DNA of 64,000 nt, taken from NCBI RefSeq assembly GCF_000420465.1, contig NZ_ATUZ01000011.1, forward strand, positions 744,001 to 808,000, given 5' to 3'. The position numbers and the translations under genes are program-made. The notes under the pieces are model-generated. The model worked only from the letters and a program-made list of their open reading frames with translations, was not told the origin of the DNA and ran no database searches. This DNA is from Desulfovibrio desulfuricans DSM 642. GTDB lineage: Bacteria > Desulfobacterota > Desulfovibrionia > Desulfovibrionales > Desulfovibrionaceae. This document shows, piece by piece, positions 61,910 through 64,000 of this stretch; position 1 is the first letter of the stretch, and every line of letters begins with the position of its first letter.

Positions 61910-62186
61910 TTACCGGGTAAGTACCGCCAGCACCTGTGCTGAAAGCCTGGCCCAAATTGCCAGCGACAGGCCCGACTGCGTTGTTTTTGATGTGGAGCTG
62001 GAGGGAACATCCGGCACCATCATGTACAGTCGTTTGCGCCGCAATGCGAGCACCTGGTCGCTTCCGGCGGTGGTGTGCACATCTGTTGGGCCCCGGCCTG
62101 TGAGCTTTGGAACGGGGATTCCCGTTCTTTCAAAAAACTGTTCAAGCGAAGCGCTGCTTTCTACCGTCAGCGCCGCAATGGCATAG
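61833..62186 (+). CDS. rrf1: Stand-alone response-regulator receiver, Rrf1-like
   Basis: A 117-residue REC domain with no output domain. Phospho-acceptor D53 (VVFDVELEG), acidic D9 and D11 (the usual DD is DSD), T83 and K101 are all in place, so it can probably be phosphorylated. No kinase is adjacent. It matches the arrangement of rrf1 beside hmc in D. vulgaris. GGAGG lies 6 bases before the ATG, inside the end of the rrf2 frame, so the two are co-expressed. Confidence 0.85.
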   Translation: MQKHILLVDSDAESQSRLSQTLQQCNYRVSTASTCAESLAQIASDRPDCVVFDVELEGTSGTIMYSRLRRNASTWSLPAVVCTSVGPRPVSFGTGIPVLSKNCSSEALLSTVSAAMA

Positions 62187-62205
62187 CGCTCTTGTTTGAT
62201 ACTCG

Positions 62206-62242
62206 CCTGACGGTCGGGCTGGGATAGTACCCGACCGTCAGG
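62206..62242. repeat. Perfect 13-bp inverted repeat after rrf1
   Basis: CCTGACGGTCGGG (62206-62218) and CCCGACCGTCAGG (62230-62242) pair exactly around an 11-nt loop. Neither strand has a T tract after it, so it is not a standard terminator. Confidence 0.75.
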
Positions 62243-62342
62243 GCTGTGGTTCGCTCCGTTGTTCGCGTCAGGCAAAAGGACAAATGCTGGCGCGGCAGAC
62301 GGCGAGTTTTTTCAGGTTCTTTTGAGGAACCCTTGTTTTTGG

Positions 62343-62375
62343 GGGCCGTCTGTTGCACAGACGGCCCATCTTTTT
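62343..62375 (+). terminator. Terminator of the rrf2-rrf1 unit
   Basis: GGGCCGTCTGT (62343-62353) and ACAGACGGCCC (62357-62367) form a perfect 11-bp stem followed by a five-base T run at 62371-62375. The U tract is only on the plus strand; it also ends just at the hmcF stop. Confidence 0.88.
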
Positions 62376-63759
62376 ATACTTCGTTGTGGTTGATGTGATC
62401 CGGAATGATCATCATATCAACCAGCAGCGGCTTGAGGAACGACCACTTGACGTTGTGTTCTTCATATACTTCCATCATGTCTCGGATGGCGTCCCAGCAG
62501 TTGTGGCAAGGTGTGATGACCAGTTCCGCACCAGTGGCATGGATTTGGTCCAGTTTGTTCTTCAGGCCAACGTTACGTTCTTTGCGGTACATGCCGATGC
62601 CGTTGAGGCCGCCGCCACCGCCGCAGCAGAAGTTGTGGTCGCCCTTGGGATCCATTTCGCGAAAATCTTCAGCTATGTAGCTCATGATTTCGCGGGTGGC
62701 CATGCCAAGGCCGTGGTTGCGCACATAGTTGCACGAATCCTGAAGGGTGCAGGGCATCTTGAGCTTTTTGGCAGGGTCAATCTTGATCTTGCCTGTGCGC
62801 AACATTTCTGCAACCCATTCCACATAGTGCATGAACCGCACCGGCGGATCTCCGCTTTCGCGTCCGGCCCAGTAGGGGCCTTCAACTACGGTGCCACGAT
62901 GGGCGTGCCCGCATTCCGTGCCAACCACCACCTTGGGCTTGATGCGCTCAATGGCGGCGTAGATGCGTTTGACGTTCTGCGCACAGCCTTCCCAGTCGCC
63001 AGCGAACATGGTGAGAGATGTGTTCTCCCAGCCTTCGCGCGGCACTGTCCAGTTGGTGTCTGTAACGTGAAAGAGAATGGCTGCCTGAGCGATGTCTTCA
63101 GGATAGTGCTTCACTTCGCGGGCGTTAAGAATGTACATGACGTCCGCGTTTTCTTTTTCAACAGGGATTTCCAGGTCGGGCCATTCTTCCTGTTGCTCTT
63201 CGACCATCCATTCGCAGGTTTCAATCCAGTCTTCTTCGGTCACGTCCATCTGCGCTCCGTAAACGCGGTGCATGCCGGAGCCGATTTTCATTTCCCACGG
63301 GATGAAGCCGTGCTTGAACAGAATGCCGCGCAAATAGCTGAACATAACGCCCGTATCAATGCCGTGAGGGCAATAAACGGCGCAGCGGTTGCAACAGGTG
63401 CACTTGCCCCAGGCAGCGTCCATGCATTTGATCATGAACTCGGCGTCAACCTTGCCTTTGCGGCGCAGCAGCTCGCCCAGCGTAGCCTGAATCTTGTACG
63501 ATGGAATCTGCGTGGGATCATTGTTGTTGGTGCGATAGAAAAAGCAGCTATCGGCACACATGGCGCAGTGCGCGCAGATGTTCAACCACGTGCGGGTGCG
63601 CGATTTGCAGGTTTGTTCAAGGTCGCGGGCCAGGGCTTCCTGGTCGACCTTCATTTCCTTCATCTGGGCATAATATTGCGCCCCGCCCTTGTCCTTCAGC
63701 AGATCAAGGATACCTTCCTTGGTGGTGACGGGGGTTGGGGTGCACAGCAATTCGGACAT
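62374..63759 (-). CDS. hmcF: HmcF, cytosolic iron-sulfur subunit of the Hmc complex
   Basis: A 461-residue HdrD-like protein with ferredoxin motifs [13 protein letters not shown] (about 60-72) and [15 protein letters not shown] (about 117-131), and a C-terminal CCG domain ([30 protein letters not shown]). GTECGHAHR is also present. The size and motif order fit HmcF, the cytosolic end of the high-molecular-weight cytochrome complex that moves electrons between periplasmic cytochromes and the cytosol. The rrf1 and rrf2 genes next door support this. AAAGGAG precedes the start. It is homologous to the FeS protein at 57570-59165. Confidence 0.88.
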   Translation of the reverse strand: MSELLCTPTPVTTKEGILDLLKDKGGAQYYAQMKEMKVDQEALARDLEQTCKSRTRTWLNICAHCAMCADSCFFYRTNNNDPTQIPSYKIQATLGELLRRKGKVDAEFMIKCMDAAWGKCTCCNRCAVYCPHGIDTGVMFSYLRGILFKHGFIPWEMKIGSGMHRVYGAQMDVTEEDWIETCEWMVEEQQEEWPDLEIPVEKENADVMYILNAREVKHYPEDIAQAAILFHVTDTNWTVPREGWENTSLTMFAGDWEGCAQNVKRIYAAIERIKPKVVVGTECGHAHRGTVVEGPYWAGRESGDPPVRFMHYVEWVAEMLRTGKIKIDPAKKLKMPCTLQDSCNYVRNHGLGMATREIMSYIAEDFREMDPKGDHNFCCGGGGGLNGIGMYRKERNVGLKNKLDQIHATGAELVITPCHNCWDAIRDMMEVYEEHNVKWSFLKPLLVDMMIIPDHINHNEV

Positions 63760-63801
63760 GGTTCGCTCCTTTCAGGCGAAAAGATAATTCGTTTGCCCCG
63801 A

Positions 63802-64000
63802 TTACCAGGGGAAAGCGCCGCCGCGCGTTGCGCCGCCTCTTTTAATGGCAAAGTCCATGCCGATCTGCGCACGGGACATAAAGAAGAGGACAATGTGCGA
63901 AAGCTTGGTGAAGGGGGCCAGCAGAAGAAACAGTTCGCCGCTGAGCACATGGGCTATCATCCACGTCTGGTAGGCGCCACCGTCAAGGCGCGCCATAAGA
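63802..64000 (-). CDS. hmcE: HmcE-like cytochrome b subunit, truncated by the window edge
   Basis: Only the C-terminal 66 or so residues are visible. HVLSGELFLLLAPFTKLSHI and VLFFMSRAQIGMDFAIKRGG show a final membrane helix with a His and the NarI/HmcE-type ending. It ends 42 bases before the hmcF start, in the hmcE-hmcF order. The rest lies outside the window. Confidence 0.78.
   Translation of the reverse strand, partial: LMARLDGGAYQTWMIAHVLSGELFLLLAPFTKLSHIVLFFMSRAQIGMDFAIKRGGATRGGAFPW

Noticed and set aside
1-64000. CRISPR arrays, insertion sequences, prophage genes, tRNA or rRNA genes
   Set aside because: No regular repeat-spacer pattern, transposase or integrase sequence, or tRNA-like fold was recognised by reading; a dedicated tRNA scan was not possible here.

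Overview
The window looks like chromosome from a Desulfovibrio-type sulfate reducer of moderately high GC. The strongest pointers are an Ech-type membrane [NiFe]-hydrogenase operon, the end of an Hmc transmembrane redox complex (HmcE, HmcF) beside Rrf2/Rrf1 regulators, a second cytochrome b plus HdrD-like iron-sulfur pair, a TSUP permease operon under sigma-54 control, and a Tol-Pal system. No phage, insertion sequence, CRISPR array, tRNA or rRNA was seen. The coding density and long co-directional operons look like core genome rather than an island.

Layout: 1-3.1 kb, end of a TRAP transporter followed by ethanolamine ammonia-lyase (eutBC). 3.1-7.2 kb, minus-strand singletons (DUF169, a six-EF-hand protein, a histidine acid phosphatase). 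7.4-9.1 kb, arginine synthesis (GNAT acetyltransferase, argF). 9.5-14.9 kb, echABCDEF. 15-18.9 kb, a minus-strand zinc-uptake operon (zrgA-like binding protein, ABC ATPase, permease, DUF3299 protein, Fur/Zur regulator) with a good candidate Zur box. 19-25.8 kb, an MFS carrier, an unusual PPDK-like dikinase and a Cache-domain sigma-54 activator. 25.9-29.4 kb, a divergent operon of envelope proteins around a TSUP permease, with a textbook -24/-12 promoter. 29.5-35 kb, YchJ-like protein, Cys-rich protein, pgi and a histidine kinase/sigma-54 response regulator pair. 35.5-40 kb, malic enzyme, FadR-type regulator, the SRP RNA gene, an amidohydrolase and a 2-hydroxyacid dehydrogenase. 40.3-46 kb, tolQRA-(TonB-C protein)-tolB-pal. 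46.3-49.5 kb, a TolC-like protein and RNase J. 49.8-54.7 kb, a complete branched-chain amino acid ABC importer. 54.8-57.5 kb, a MocR regulator divergent from an EamA exporter. 57.5-64 kb, two redox modules (cytochrome b/FeS pair and HmcE-HmcF) separated by two Rrf2 regulators and a REC-only Rrf1.

The most promising little-described system is the 20.4-29.4 kb region. A membrane-bound sigma-54 activator with a variant GAFTGA loop and a non-Fis C-terminus sits with a dikinase that lacks the PEP/pyruvate TIM barrel. They face a divergent five-gene envelope operon preceded by a perfect sigma-54 promoter. The second is the Rrf2/Rrf1 regulatory knot between two homologous menaquinone-FeS redox pairs. 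Most starts below were moved from the longest open frame to the codon with a good ribosome binding site and, where relevant, a proper signal peptide.
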